Below, piece after piece: positions 50,885 through 62,730 of a stretch of DNA of 64,000 bases. This DNA comes from Spodoptera frugiperda (lineage: Eukaryota; Arthropoda; Insecta; Lepidoptera; Noctuidae): contig NC_064212.1 of NCBI RefSeq assembly GCF_023101765.2, forward strand, positions 11,470,001 through 11,534,000, written 5' to 3'. The position numbers and the translations under genes are program-made. The stretch's first letter is position 1. Every line of letters begins with the position of its first letter. The notes beneath the pieces are model-generated. The model saw only the letters and a program-made list of their open reading frames with translations. It made no database searches and was not told where the DNA came from.

Positions 50885-50985
50885 TTTTTTATGGAATAGG
50901 AGGCAAACGAGCAAACGAGTCACCTGATGGTAAGCGATCAGCGCCGCCCATGGACACCCGCAACACCAGAGGAGTCACATTTGCC
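50885..50985 (+). repeat. Dispersed repeat family A, best copy
   Basis: After a T12 run it reads ATGGAATAGGAGGCAAACGA, GTCACCTGATGGTAAGCGAT, CAGCGCCGCCCATGGACACC and CGCAACACCAGAGGAGTCAC. It is the least-decayed copy and serves as reference for those at 17481, 25930 (reverse), 28575 and 36115. Confidence 0.75.
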
Positions 50986-51634
50986 AGTAGTTTTAAGACG
51001 AAGTTTTTAGGAGAAGATATTCGATGACTTTTCCCCCTAAAAATAAAAAAAAAACCATGAAAAGTAAGTAGGGATTCTTTATCTCCTAAGAAATTCTGAT
51101 TCTTATGAGCACTAATAAAAGATCCGGACAGCAGTCTTGACTGTTATATCTTAAAGTACCTTGTCGAGTTTAATAAAGATAATTATTGAGACGTTAGCAC
51201 CACTGATTAGGTTATTATGGTCCATAATAAGTATTTTATGGGATCAGGTTGTAATTTATAGGTTTCGTAGCAAATATGCTGGCTGAAATTCCTATACAAG
51301 ATTAAATATAAAAGAGGTTGATTGTAAAATATTCGATATATGATTTTATTTTGATAGGTTTCTTTTCTTTAAAATAGCTCGAGTATCTGTTGGCATGTGA
51401 CACTATTTTTAAATCAAATTTAACACATTGAATGCCGTGGTGGTCACCGGTGACCGACGTTAACGTAGGATTTGCCTTGAACAGTTTTCTATTGGCAGTA
51501 AAAGACTTAATAACCAGGACTAATTGCACTCATTATTAAATTGTTCACAAATCAAATAAGTAGGAAAGTAAAGACATGTAGAGTCATAATTAGAGTTAAA
51601 GCTCAGAGTTAAAGGGTACGGGTACCCATTGTAA

Positions 51635-51725
51635 ATGTAGTCATTGTTATATACTTTTTACCCAATCTCCATTTCTTAGAAAATCAATTCTAAGAAACGG
51701 ACATTCTAAGATTGGGGTAGGTTAA
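51635..51725. repeat. Foldback sequence
   Basis: CCCAATCTCCATTTCTTAGAA faces TTCTAAGAAACGGACATTCT-AAGATTGGGG, giving a long imperfect hairpin around AAATCAA. It is probably a MITE, but no target duplication is visible. Confidence 0.5.
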
Positions 51726-53754
51726 TCTGCTGGTGTCTCTGTACCATATTCATAATTACACTAATAAGACAATTAGTACACGCAGCGGAAGCTAGCCGCA
51801 ATAGCTCTATTACTTCGCATTTCTATTGGTCTGTCCTCGGCCCTAATGTTAGGTTTATAATAATAAAATAATTTTCTAAGAGAAAGTTTATTGTTGGTTG
51901 CACTTCCCTAAGAAAATAGAATAACTACTGAGTACCTGTGATGATAACATGATTTTGCTTAGCCAAACAGGGCCGCGGCAGCGGTTTGTTTACGCGACTT
52001 TTGCATAAATTGTAGACAAAGACCGTCAATAACAAAAAATCCATTTATGAGTTCTAAATACCTAATACGACAGCTGAAAAGAGAAGAAGAGCTGCTAACA
52101 CAAATGCTAATAAGACCAATATGAAGAAGATCATATTTTATTCCATTTGCGTCAGGCATTTTGCTTATCGGCTAGTGGCAGAACAAGCGAAGGCATGCAT
52201 GCTGCCTGCAACGTGTGACAAAAACAGCTGTTTTTATTGGCCTATTTACTTCGAATTAAAAAAAGGACTTTTGTCCTTTTAACCGTTTTGCGCAGAGGCT
52301 CCACGTTGCGTTCGGCGCGTGCGCGGGCCAGCTGCGGGCGCAGATGTGCCCACGCGCAAGCGCGCCGCCCGCGCATCCCACCCGTAGAGCCGTCGCCAAT
52401 AGCCACGCGGATTATTGATATAATAAAACCTTATGACACTGATGAGAATATTTTCAGAAGCTTTATGTGTTCTTTGTGAAAACTATAAAATAAAAAAGAA
52501 AGAAATGAATGAATAGGACGGAAATAAGACCTACCGTTGGTGTTGCAAGCTACGTGGCTCAGAGGTTTTCTGCACAAGTTGGTCGGAAATTGGTTCCTGA
52601 TGTTTCTAATAGTTCAATGAAGTTTGGCAGCTGGAAGATAATGAAAGCATTGATCTCTCTCTCTATCTCTCAATGTATCTGGATACCAATTTATAAAACG
52701 CAATTTTCCATCTCTCTCATTTTGAGAAGAACCTTACAGTGAAATCTAGTAATACTAAAGTTTCTTGCAATGAATCTTCTGCAATTGGCCCTTACATTGT
52801 ATCAATAGGGCTCCGGATTATTGATATCACAAAGCCGTATGTCCTATTTAACTGGACGCACAACAGAGTTAAGAGTAATTTATAGTATACACGGCTGCAT
52901 ATCAAGGTATACAAAACCAATATAAACTGACCGTTGAATGTACGGAAATATCATACATAGAAAGACCGTGATAAAGTGGGTGGTTAACTTGATGTGTCGT
53001 TGGGTATATCTTCTTTGTAATGTCTGTCAATATATCATGATTGTGTGGACCGTCCGTTGATTCCTGAGCCTCACGAATAATGTAATTTGAGTCAGTTTTC
53101 AATGAAAACTTTTACTATATCTATATTTCTATAAAGCTCTTGTGTATTTATGTATACTTATTGAGGTAAATTGTTGTCTTTGCGTCAGTTTCGCTTATAA
53201 ATATTTCACATATAATATTAATGGTGGCTGGTGCCCTGAAATTCTCAAAAAACAAAGAAGTGCAGTTATGAACTAAAGTAATTTAAAAGAATAATATAGC
53301 TGCTATTATTCTTGTTCTTTCTATAAATTAAAAGGGAGTATGTTCCATACCTAAGCCATAACTAGTAGTCTTACAATAAGACAAGTTTCTATACGACCTT
53401 TTATTGTCTAAATTCTATACAAAAGTTCAGTTCTAAATAATTTTACATCTGCTTGCAGCAATACTTTGTTTTATTGTCCTAGTATTTAATGGCTGACATT
53501 TTATTCAGTGTTTGCAGTCCCGCGGGACAGCTGTTTCGGCCCGGGACCGGATCGCGGGACACTCGCTTGCGGGCACACCTCCCGGTTATTGCTCGCAAGG
53601 TGTTACCAACATTTTGTAGTTCGTTGGGAATAAATTAAAGACGAATGCGTAACGTTATAGAACCTTCCTCGGTAAGGAGGTTAAATGGAATTGAAAAAGG
53701 ACACGATCCTTGGACGTAGTTTTTTTAGTCTAATAATTTATTTATTGGGAATAA

Positions 53755-53935
53755 CAACGTCACGCCTTTTATCCTCGAACAGGTAAATAGTGGTGCACAT
53801 TACGGTACGTAATGCCGCTATATAATGTACACCCACTTTTCACCATTTGTGTTATAAGTCCCATGTAATAGGACTGAGACTATTGCCATATACTGAGCAC
53901 AATTCCAGACTCCGTGCTACTGCTAAAAAGTCGAT
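53755..53935 (+). repeat. SINE-like family C, longest copy
   Basis: CGTCACGCCTTTTATCCTCG, GCACATTACGGTACGTAATG, CCGCTATATAATGTACACCC and CCATATACTGAGCACAATTC then CCAGACTCCGTGCTAC. Matches 28920-29065 along its length and 34878-34950 at the 3' end. Confidence 0.78.
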
Positions 53936-53944
53936 TAGGGTGAT

Positions 53945-54060
53945 CTTCATCTACGTTTTAAGCGCGTTACTTACAGCCATTTAATGGTTACTTAACCTAG
54001 TCCTTACCAATTGTTTGCGGTATAAAATCGTTACTAGGTATTATTATATTCTAAACTAGT
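53945..54060. repeat. Foldback element family, copy 2
   Basis: TTAATGGTTACTTAACCTAG, TCCTTACCAATTGTTTGCGG and AAAATCGTTACTAGG align with the reverse complement of 24035-24110 with only scattered differences. This shows that the palindromic unit at 23975-24125 is a dispersed family. Confidence 0.6.
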
Positions 54061-55453
54061 GCAGGCCATCCAGAGCTAAAGCGTCCAATGAATTATGCGT
54101 GGGCTTCACAAAGCGCAACATTGTTGCTATCTTAAAAAAGTTTTGCATCTGGTTTAATCTTCTTTAATTGCATAGAACAGCTGATCCAGGTTTCCTTGTA
54201 ATGTTATTTCAGGATTATAAACATGTTTTGCTTTTTTAACTACAAAAATAAAAACTAGAAACATCTTTCACAAACACATTTTTAAAGTCCAGTGTAAGGT
54301 AGGTCCACTTTACACCAATCCTCAAACACTGGAACAAAATCTTGGCCACACATTGGCTGTTGTTCGATAACCCTTGACACCTGCCCTACAAACGTTAAAG
54401 TTCAAACGAGTTCATAATCGACAATGTACATCGTTACAAATGTTTGTACAAGTTTCACACAAATCACAATGGCGCCAATTGACAGTTTCGCACAAGTTTC
54501 TAAGTGATATGAGTGTGACGCACGCGCGGTGCGATTTCTCGGCGTTCGAGTATAACATTTGATTGTGACGTTATTTCCCACGGACGCGACACGACGATGT
54601 TGTTTCATTATCACTTTACATTAGTTTACCAATGTTTTGTAGTTTTAAGATTTGTACCTACTTAATTTTAAGTCTGTTTTTGATAGGCATTTATCGTTAG
54701 TTACATTTTAAGGAGAGCTGAACCTGTTCTAATGGCTTGATTACTAGGCTCTGTAATGTCAGTGAGACAATAAAAATATTTTTTAGACATAAGTTAATAC
54801 TCAACAATAGACACAATCATTTCATATTTGTAATATATCAGCAGTAGTGATCGCCCTAATCTGTAACTTGTTCCTACCTCTTTCTTGACATAGAAAATGA
54901 CAACAAAGCTTTAAAAATAACTTTCTTTTTATTCATTTTGAATTTTCATGAAAATAATCAAAAAGGTTTCGTACACTCTACAGTCATCATGACAATCATC
55001 GAATCTTATTTTTACCGACTTCATCTTTAGACTACTAGGTACTTGAGAAACGAAGTGACTGCTGTCGTCTGATTCATTTACCGATTAACGTTGGAAAAAA
55101 CAAGACAAGTGTGTGTAGTCTGTAGATATTTCTGATATTTTCCGCCATTATCTTGTGACACAGCGCCGTCTGTGAATCATTCCATTATCTCTGTTATGTG
55201 CATGCAACTGTCTGTTTGTTGTAAGTTAATGAAAATGTCTGGGAAAATATTGTTTGATTTAGAATTTTAATTATAAGTCAAGTTAAAATTTTCGATCAAG
55301 ACAAGTATGTATCGTAGCTAGGATGAGGTAAATCAAGAAGAAATCCTTAAACATTACTCATAATATGTACATGAATAGGTACCGAGCTATTTTATTATTC
55401 ACTGATACCGAAAACCTTAGGTAAATTTACGATACTTATGTTGGTTTGCATAT

Positions 55454-55690
55454 GTAGAAAGGATGGATAAAAGCAGATTTACGAAAGAAATATACAAGAC
55501 GGATATGAATGGGGCCATCGGTAGAGTGCGCCCTAGACGGACATATAGCGACCAGATTGGCGATATATTAAAGAGCAAAGGGCTGTGTAAATTAAAAGTA
55601 CTCTTAACCTACGAGCATGCATACAAATAATGATAACTCCTGATGAAGCAAAAGAGGTATGTAAGACTCGTACTACCAACCGCACGGTTA
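55454..55690 (+). pseudogene. Decayed C-terminal tail of a LINE reverse-transcriptase ORF
   Basis: One frame reads VERMDKSRFTKEIYKTDMNG, AIGRVRPRRTYSDQIGDILK and stops at 55628-55630. A frameshifted continuation gives ITPDEAKEVCKTR. The R-M-D...R-P-R-R-T-Y-x-D-Q-I...D-E-A-K-E-V-C order is the tail I know from non-LTR retrotransposon polyproteins abundant in moth genomes. The upstream reverse-transcriptase domain is missing. Short, stop-containing and frameshifted: a dead 5'-truncated copy. Confidence 0.7.
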
Positions 55691-55764
55691 CGTTCTAAAC
55701 AAATGAAATACGTAACTGCGTATGTTGTACTTAAGGTTATGATGAACATTAATAGTATATCCTG

Positions 55765-55840
55765 ATCATCTTCATCTTATCAGTTACAAGACGTCCACTG
55801 CTGCGCAAACACGGTTGGAAGGAACCAGCAAACAAACTCC
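55765..55840 (+). repeat. LINE 3'-tail-like fragment
   Basis: TCTTATCAGTTACAAGACGT then CCACTGCTGCGCAAACACGG resembles the TCATCAGCC...CGTCCACTGCTG tail of moth LINEs, also seen as TCATCATCAGCCTGTTCTCG-TCCACTGCTG at about 28188-28215. Closely follows the reverse-transcriptase relic and may belong to the same insertion. Confidence 0.45.
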
Positions 55841-56919
55841 ATCTTATTAATATGAAATAATTTTTGATTTTCCCACAATTCACGTCCGATTTCCATTTTA
55901 ATTATTTTTTCTACAGAATCTCAATTTTTCAGGTTTCGTGTCCAATTTACGCGATACTTTTTTACTTGGTAGCAGGCCAAAACTTTGAACCAACCACGTA
56001 GTTTCTTTTGGAAGTCGGTTGCAATAAAAAATTAACTAAACTTTAAGAAACTCCACTTTCGAAACTACTCGTATTTTTTGGCGTCCCAGATGAGGTACGT
56101 GCGTTTTTGTAAAATTAAATTAACGTCACGAATCGAATTTAGTATTTTTATTTTCAGAATATTTTTAGTATAATACTTACATCTTCTAAAATTTATTGCC
56201 TTTTTGAGGAAACTCTGTAGTAGTAAATCCTTACTCAGGGGTTTTTCTAGGTGTTGGACGAAAATATAAAGATAATTTTCAATATTAGCAAAATTTTGTT
56301 TTTCCAAAATACCAATATCATCTTAATTTTACTAACTTTACCCAGATCATAAAAGTTACAATCAACAGAGCAAAACTAAAAACGAAACGCAATCAAGAAC
56401 GAATCGCACACTTAAATAAAATAGAATACCTAAGTAGCGCATTACTATTACATCTATCTACGCAAGATCCAAGATTCTATTTCCCTCAAGCTCATCTTAG
56501 TATCCCTCCCGGAGGTTGCGAGTAGTTTTTGTGGCCCTCCGGACGATCCCACATCCTGTCCTAAGTTCATTGATCACGGTGCAGCTAGTGATGTAGTGAA
56601 AAACTATCCGATTCGGATATACGGATATATGGAGAGGAGATTGATTCTGGATGGCATGTGGGCTTGTATTGGGGATGTGATATTGTATCGGGTTATTAGA
56701 TTGGTTATTATCCGAAGGTGAGGCGGTGAATGAAGTCCAATGTCATTGTACTAACGGAGGACTCATAAATTATAGATGTTCTATTTAAGACGAGGATTTA
56801 ATTAATTACAAAATTAAATATGTGTCAATCCAATTGTCAATTAGACAGTCAAATATCAAAGGGCTCATAAATTACAGCTTTGGTGAAGAAGTTTGGATTG
56901 CTTTTTTTTTGCTTTAATG

Positions 56920-57040
56920 GGAGAAAATCATCTAATGTCTTCTCTCGCCTTGAGCGAGGCGAGATCCCTCTCGTATCAGATTCTTATTGACTAAACACCA
57001 CGTTCCTACTCCGTTCCTACTTCCGCTAAACCCGCTTTGA
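56920..57040 (-). repeat. Family B repeat, reversed copy
   Basis: GAGAAAATCATCTAATGTCT, TCTCGCCTTGAGCGAGGCGA, CAGATTCTTATTGACTAAAC and CACGTTCCTACTCCGTTCCT are the reverse complement of the 45000-45165 repeat. The GTTCCTACTCC word is duplicated. Confidence 0.65.
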
Positions 57041-58399
57041 GTACTGAAAATAGTTTTTAAATAAAATTAATTTGTGAATGAGTGAAGAATTTTTTTAAGA
57101 AAGTCTTAACTTGTTTTTATAAAACTGTAAGACTTTAAAAAAGTGCGTAAAATTCAGCGTACAACCGTTGTTATCAGCAGGTGCCGTGACGTGTGGCGCT
57201 ATCGTTGCGTCGCTTGCGCACCTCATGTGGCGTTTATCGCTCTCCAGAACATGACTTTGTGAGTTTGATGTTAGTCCTACCACTTGTACCTTGTGCCTAC
57301 ATATTCTGGCTGATAACCTCCAACTGTGAATTCTAGTCCAGAAAATTCTTTTCGGTCTTTGTTATTTTCGGTAATTGCTATTTATGGTGGCAGACTTCAT
57401 GACGTTTTAAATGGTGCACAGCGCAGATGTGGTAGCTTTTCCTTAAGTTGTGGTCGTTGTCTTTCGAGGTATTATGATATTCAAAACCTAATATAAAAAT
57501 GGTCTTTGTCAACAAGTTAATCAATAAAACAATTATAAAAATTGGCTTCCGACACGTCTTCTAACACCCATTATCTACCATCTCATTTCCTAAGTACGCC
57601 AACCATTCATGGCTTTCCCTTCACTTTGGTAGTTAAGTAAAAGAAATTTCACCCTACTTTATTTAAATTCTTGAGTTTAAATGACAATAACAAAAAAGTT
57701 TGAGTCGATTACCCGTAAGTAGGACATGTGTCGTAATTATGGGACAAAATCGTTGAGGTCACATACCTACACAGTGTCAACGCAAAAAACGAAAGATGAT
57801 GAGAATTTAATGGCTGCGTACTAGCATTTGGATCACAAGGAATTAATGGAAATTTGATTTACGGTGAGTGCTTAGAGATGTTTAGGGAGAAAGCGATGCA
57901 CGGTACGTAATCCAGAGTGCATATCGGAAAATTGACAGGATATCATTGTTGAAAGGTAATGCCGACAAAATCACGAAAAGATTTGATTACGGCACCAATG
58001 GATAGCCTGTTATCGTATCAACTAAAGATATAAAAGATAAGAATGAATAACGGGCGGCGTCCACCGGCGGCGGCCGTTTACAAATAACACAGGAACCGAT
58101 TTGTAAATAAATTTAACGTAACCAAATCACTGTTATGAACAAAATGGACGACAAAACCGGCCTCGGATGTCCACCCGGTGTTAAAGCATTGTTTGTGTTT
58201 ACAATTACTTCGACAATTAGTTAAGCAATCATTCTTTCTGATTGTGCAAATGAAGCAGGTGACCGAACGTCGTCGGCGCTTCATCATCAATTTATTTCTG
58301 CTTTTTTAACCAGTTACTTGTTATGCTTGACGTTAAATGTCATTCTCAAATTAAGCCAATTCATTTAGGAAAACAAAGATGATCTACGCGTGGACGGTC

Positions 58400-58820
58400 G
58401 CAGCGGACCATCGTAAATCATCAGCTTGATCGACGGTTGTTGGGTTTCGGCGCGTGAGTCAGGTGTTGCGAGTAAACAGTCAGAAGGGCTGGCCGGGGGC
58501 TCGCCGACCCTCAATATATGGAGCGACCAGTGGCGCGAACATTCGCGGCACGTCCTTTGTTGGCCGTTTTGTTTTGGAGTACCATCCGGTTCCTGGTGGT
58601 GGGGCGGAGGGGGACAGGTGGGCGCAGGTAGCGCGCGCGGCGGCAGTCAGTCCACCTCGGCGCGTCGGGCTGCGCGAGCGCCTTGCCCGTTCATAAATAC
58701 TATCTAATATGGAAATGGCCAGTCATTCCGCGACAGGTGCGCGCCCGCGGCATTCGTGCACGTGTGCTGTTAGTGAGTGCGCCGGCGCTGCCACCGCACC
58801 ATCGCCTCATCATCCACGGT
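58400..58820 (+). promoter_or_regulatory. Candidate promoter and non-coding first exon with a clean splice donor
   Basis: About 400 bp of G+C-rich, CG-rich sequence in an AT-rich setting, with GGGGCGGAGGGGGACAGGTG and GCGCGCGGCGGCAGTCAGTC. There are TCAGT-type initiator words at about 58648. It ends ATCCACG|GTAAGT, the donor starting at 58819. No long plausible coding frame precedes the donor, so it is probably a 5' UTR exon of a + strand gene whose remaining exons lie beyond the window. The CG-rich sequence extends on to about 59160. Confidence 0.4.
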
Positions 58821-61800
58821 AAGTCTTCCACTGTATCTCCGTGATAAATCTTGGCGTACTTTGGAACTGGCCTCCGCATTTTGTAGTTTCTATAATAACA
58901 GCGTCGGCTGCTCACGCGCATCTGCCGTTCCGTTTCGGTGCAGCTGTTGGCCGATGAATAGGTAGGTATGATATTTTTTATTCGACGAATGTGTCGTGAC
59001 GTTTTGTTGAATGAGCTCGCCCTTTCAGCAACGTCTAAGGGCTCTCTTTAACACAATTAGTGTAGTGTAGAAGTCGGGCGCGTTCACACGGTCGCGGCGT
59101 TTCGCGTGTTTCTGTTACCTGAGTAAATATTGGTTCGATAACGTCCGCGAGTGCGTGCGTGTACACTACTGTTATCGATTCCACACATGCGTCACTTCGA
59201 TGGTTATCTTTGGCGGATCTGGGTCATTGTTCTTTTGTATTTCGTGCACTGTTGTTTCATAATGCTGCACTAAACGCTATTTCTTTAATCTGTAATGCTC
59301 CAGAATTGCTCACTTTACAGTCTTCTGTACCCAGTTGCTATGCGAGCCTATAAAAAACGAATCTTTGTCTGTATTTATCAAAGTTTTGTTTCGTCACTGT
59401 AGTTAGCAACTATGTAACAAAAAGTAACAAAAACTCGGATACTTGAATGTACGAGCAAAAACTCATTTGTCAAGTGTCGCAACACAACCGGTAAGAAGTA
59501 CAATTAAGTAAAATATTTATTTATACAGAACACACACAACTGAACGATGTTCTCACAATAAAAGATATTCGTAAAAGTTTAGAAGTCTCACTGTCGGTGA
59601 CCATTTAGGTAAAAATTTATAGAGAATCGATACAGGTGTTAAAATTCGGTTTTGAATCGTAGCAAATCGATTAAAACGTGTACAGGAACGAATCACCAAA
59701 ATAACCCGAAGTGAATGGGAGGTAACCATGCCGGTGATGGAGTGGGCGGCTTTAGATTCTTATCAAAATGTGGATTTAATAAAGATTTATGGAAATAATG
59801 CATTTCAAAACCGATCAAGGAAACACATCTGCGAACTTTACTAAGCCCTCAATAAACAATTCATGTTGATGAGCTAACTAAAAGTGTTCAAAGTTTGTCA
59901 ATTTTAATAACAACCTTTTTGGTATTACTCCATAATTTTTCATTACCAACCTTTCTGCTATTGTCATCTACAAAAACCAGTCTGTACAAGAATGAGATAA
60001 TATCAAACCACCAATTTACTCAGTTGAAAATTCTCAGGTAAAATTGTAACGAATCCATTATGAATTAAACGCGTTCTTCTTCCTGCCGTCTTGGTCTGTT
60101 GGCTCTCCTAATTATTGGTTAAAATATCTTTAAGATCATGTCTTTTTTAACATCCTCTTGGTAACTTATGTGAACAACCTCAAATATATTAGTGTCCGCT
60201 TTAAAAATTGCAATTATGAAGTCTCATTATTTGGGTATTGGAGAGTTATTAGTTTTATTTTACTTTCTTATAAGTTAAAGGATTTTTCAAATGCTCTCCC
60301 CTAACTGTATATGTCATAAATCTAGCAGATTTTGCATAGAAACGTGATGTTATGTTCAAACGTTTACAACACGTATTTCTAGTATCCATGTGTTTCTAGC
60401 TATTTCTAAACTACACGGCCTTGCAAACCACAAAACTTTGAACTCAAGAATTTCCATTGCCAAGGTCAGTTGCCATTTTATAGTCAAAATACACAATCTA
60501 TGTACCAAGCAAGTTTTAATGAGTTATAGCTTAATTATGAATGATAAACGACGCCCACGTTTTGAATGAATATGTCTGTGTTAATGTCCAATGTATTTAA
60601 ATATTGTTTCTTTAATATACTTCGCTATGTATTAATATTCATTTTCACAGTTTCAAATTCATGTCTATCAATAGGTTTTGCTTTGAAAACATCCAAATGC
60701 TTGAGCTTATTGGATTTGAAAATAGAAGGTTCAAACTTTAATAACTAAACGATAGTCACTATCAAAGACAAGCTTACAGTCTACAAAGAGTGCTCTATCA
60801 AATCTAAACGAACAATTCATAATCCGCTGAAAAGAAATAAAATGAAAAAAAGTCCCAGCCAATAGGAATATGAACAGTTTAATAGAAGCAGCCAATCGAC
60901 AGCACGTTGAGTTGCGGCATCCGAGACGAGATTTCTAATCGGCGGGCGTCACGCGCCGCGTCCTCAGCCCGGAACGAATTGTACCACCGGAGATAACCAT
61001 CGGGCTGGGTTGCCACATTAATTGGAAGAAAACATCACCGAAATCAGATCAAAAATTAACAATTCAAAGTTTAACTAACCGAAAATATTATAATTTATAA
61101 AAAAGTTTATACAAGGGCTCCTTTGGAAATGTAAAGTACAAGTAGTCATTCTTCTGTATTTGGTTCACACAAGTTAAATTATGAATCATTATTACGTGTT
61201 TCTCATTCATGTATTTTGAATTGAATATCGTATTAATAATGACACATTTTAATATTGTGTCAAATGTACAAGAACTTATATATTCATAGAAGGCGACGAG
61301 AAATGTTCCTATACATAGGTGGTATGGTCTACAAGCACGTATCTATCTAATGAATGAATTGATACTTGCGACAGACCGTCTCTTCCATCTTTTATGTTAA
61401 TAAACCTGCTAAGGGACGGAAACTGCAGTAAACGTGTTTGGATATCAATGAAAGACCAGAAACTTACATTAAGCTAACTAGGGGATATGATAGCAACCAG
61501 ACATGTATGAGATTCATACACAAGACACTACAATATTAGTGTAATAATCTTGTGATTTTAAGACTTAAATCTGTTATGAAATGAAAGTAACAAAACAGTT
61601 GCCTATCAGCAAAACCTCTGCTAACGTTGTTGTTGAATGGAACAATATTAAAACTCATTATCATCTCATATCACGATCTGGAACAAATGAAATAGTTTAT
61701 TTAAAATGGTATGACAACCCAGACAGCCCAGCTTAACATAAAAAAACGTTTAGCGACAAATCGAACCACGGCGTGACGAAGCGCGATGACTTGTCGATCT

Positions 61801-62730
61801 CACTGTTGTGGCCATGATCAAGAGCCCCACTCAACTTGTACGGCTATTTATAGGCTACTAAATTGTTCAACAGATCAAGGGATTTAACGCCCATAGTAAT
61901 ATTACTGCAGAATGCGACGACATTAAAATAAGAAGCAGGCAAGCAAGTAATGACACGGGAAATGAACTAATAAGAGTCGTGGCTGTCCTCGCTACTCGCA
62001 AGCGTGGCGTTCCGTTCTCATAACCTTTCGACGAGACTAATGTATCTCCAAGATCACTGTCAGTGCCATAATGCCTTCAGCCGCATCAATGATAAATGTC
62101 GACAAAAAACACCAATTAGAACAATACAATTGAATAAAACTCCGTCCGTAAAGTGATCTATCGGCTTTTTTACCGACACGCATTAAATAGTCATTAGCTT
62201 CAGATTTGGAACTATTAATTAATCCAATCTGTAGCAGATTCGCCAGAATCGAGTTTCATGTGTTCGCATTGTTGTTGGAATTATGACGAATCTAGACTGT
62301 TCGTTGAGAAGTCGGAGCATGAAATTGTGTGCACGAGGCGTATCGGCAATTTGCGTCAGTTTTTTTTATCACAGTCACGACAGGCCGGATTCCTCGTGGA
62401 GCGGCCAATCGCCGGCTAGAGACGATGTAATTGGGAGAAACTACTCGGCCACCACAAATGCTTGAGATTCGTTCTCGTCCAGCCGATGGAGACCTCTGAA
62501 AATTGGTCCACGTGCGTCTCCCGCGTCTCGATCCGAGCATCTTGAAGAGGCGTGGAAGTTCCGATGTAGATAGTTGCTCCATAATGACATGCTCGTTGTT
62601 TGGTCTGTTGCAACACATAGCCTAACTGTTTCGGCCCTTTTGTCTGCGCGATGATTGTTGGAACGATAGCCGATATTTCCTTGGCGGATATTGCGTATAC
62701 CACTTTCGCGGGTAACAATTATATTTTTGA
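58821..62730. other. Probable intron or intergenic sequence, no gene seen
   Basis: If the exon ending at 58818 is real this is its first intron. It holds GC-richer patches at about 59080-59160, 60900-61010 (GGCGGGCGTCACGCGCCGCG), 61760-61810 and 62380-62560. The last has overlapping minus-strand open frames (62292-62827) with no recognisable domain and mutually inconsistent reading. I do not call them genes. Confidence 0.4.

Larger units (their letters stand above)
43277..58399. other. Non-coding region with scattered repeats and GC patches
   Basis: No supportable gene. GC patches occur at about 49170-49230 (two inverted GCCAT words), 52285-52400 (strongly CG-rich, GCGCGCC-type words), 53520-53600, 54510-54600, 57170-57240 and 58020-58080. 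Most are 60-150 bp and could be enhancers, silencer elements or 5' exons. Repeats in the region are listed separately; the rest is AT-rich unique-looking sequence. Confidence 0.4.

Noticed and set aside
52237..52479. 80-codon frame over the GC patch at 52285-52400
   Set aside because: Arg/Ala-rich translation of CG-rich sequence with AT-rich ends. No domain or splice signals.
58426..58707. 93- and 80-codon + strand frames in the 58.4-58.7 kb island
   Set aside because: Low-complexity Gly/Ser/Arg translation in two frames at once, better explained as a CG-rich promoter or 5' UTR.
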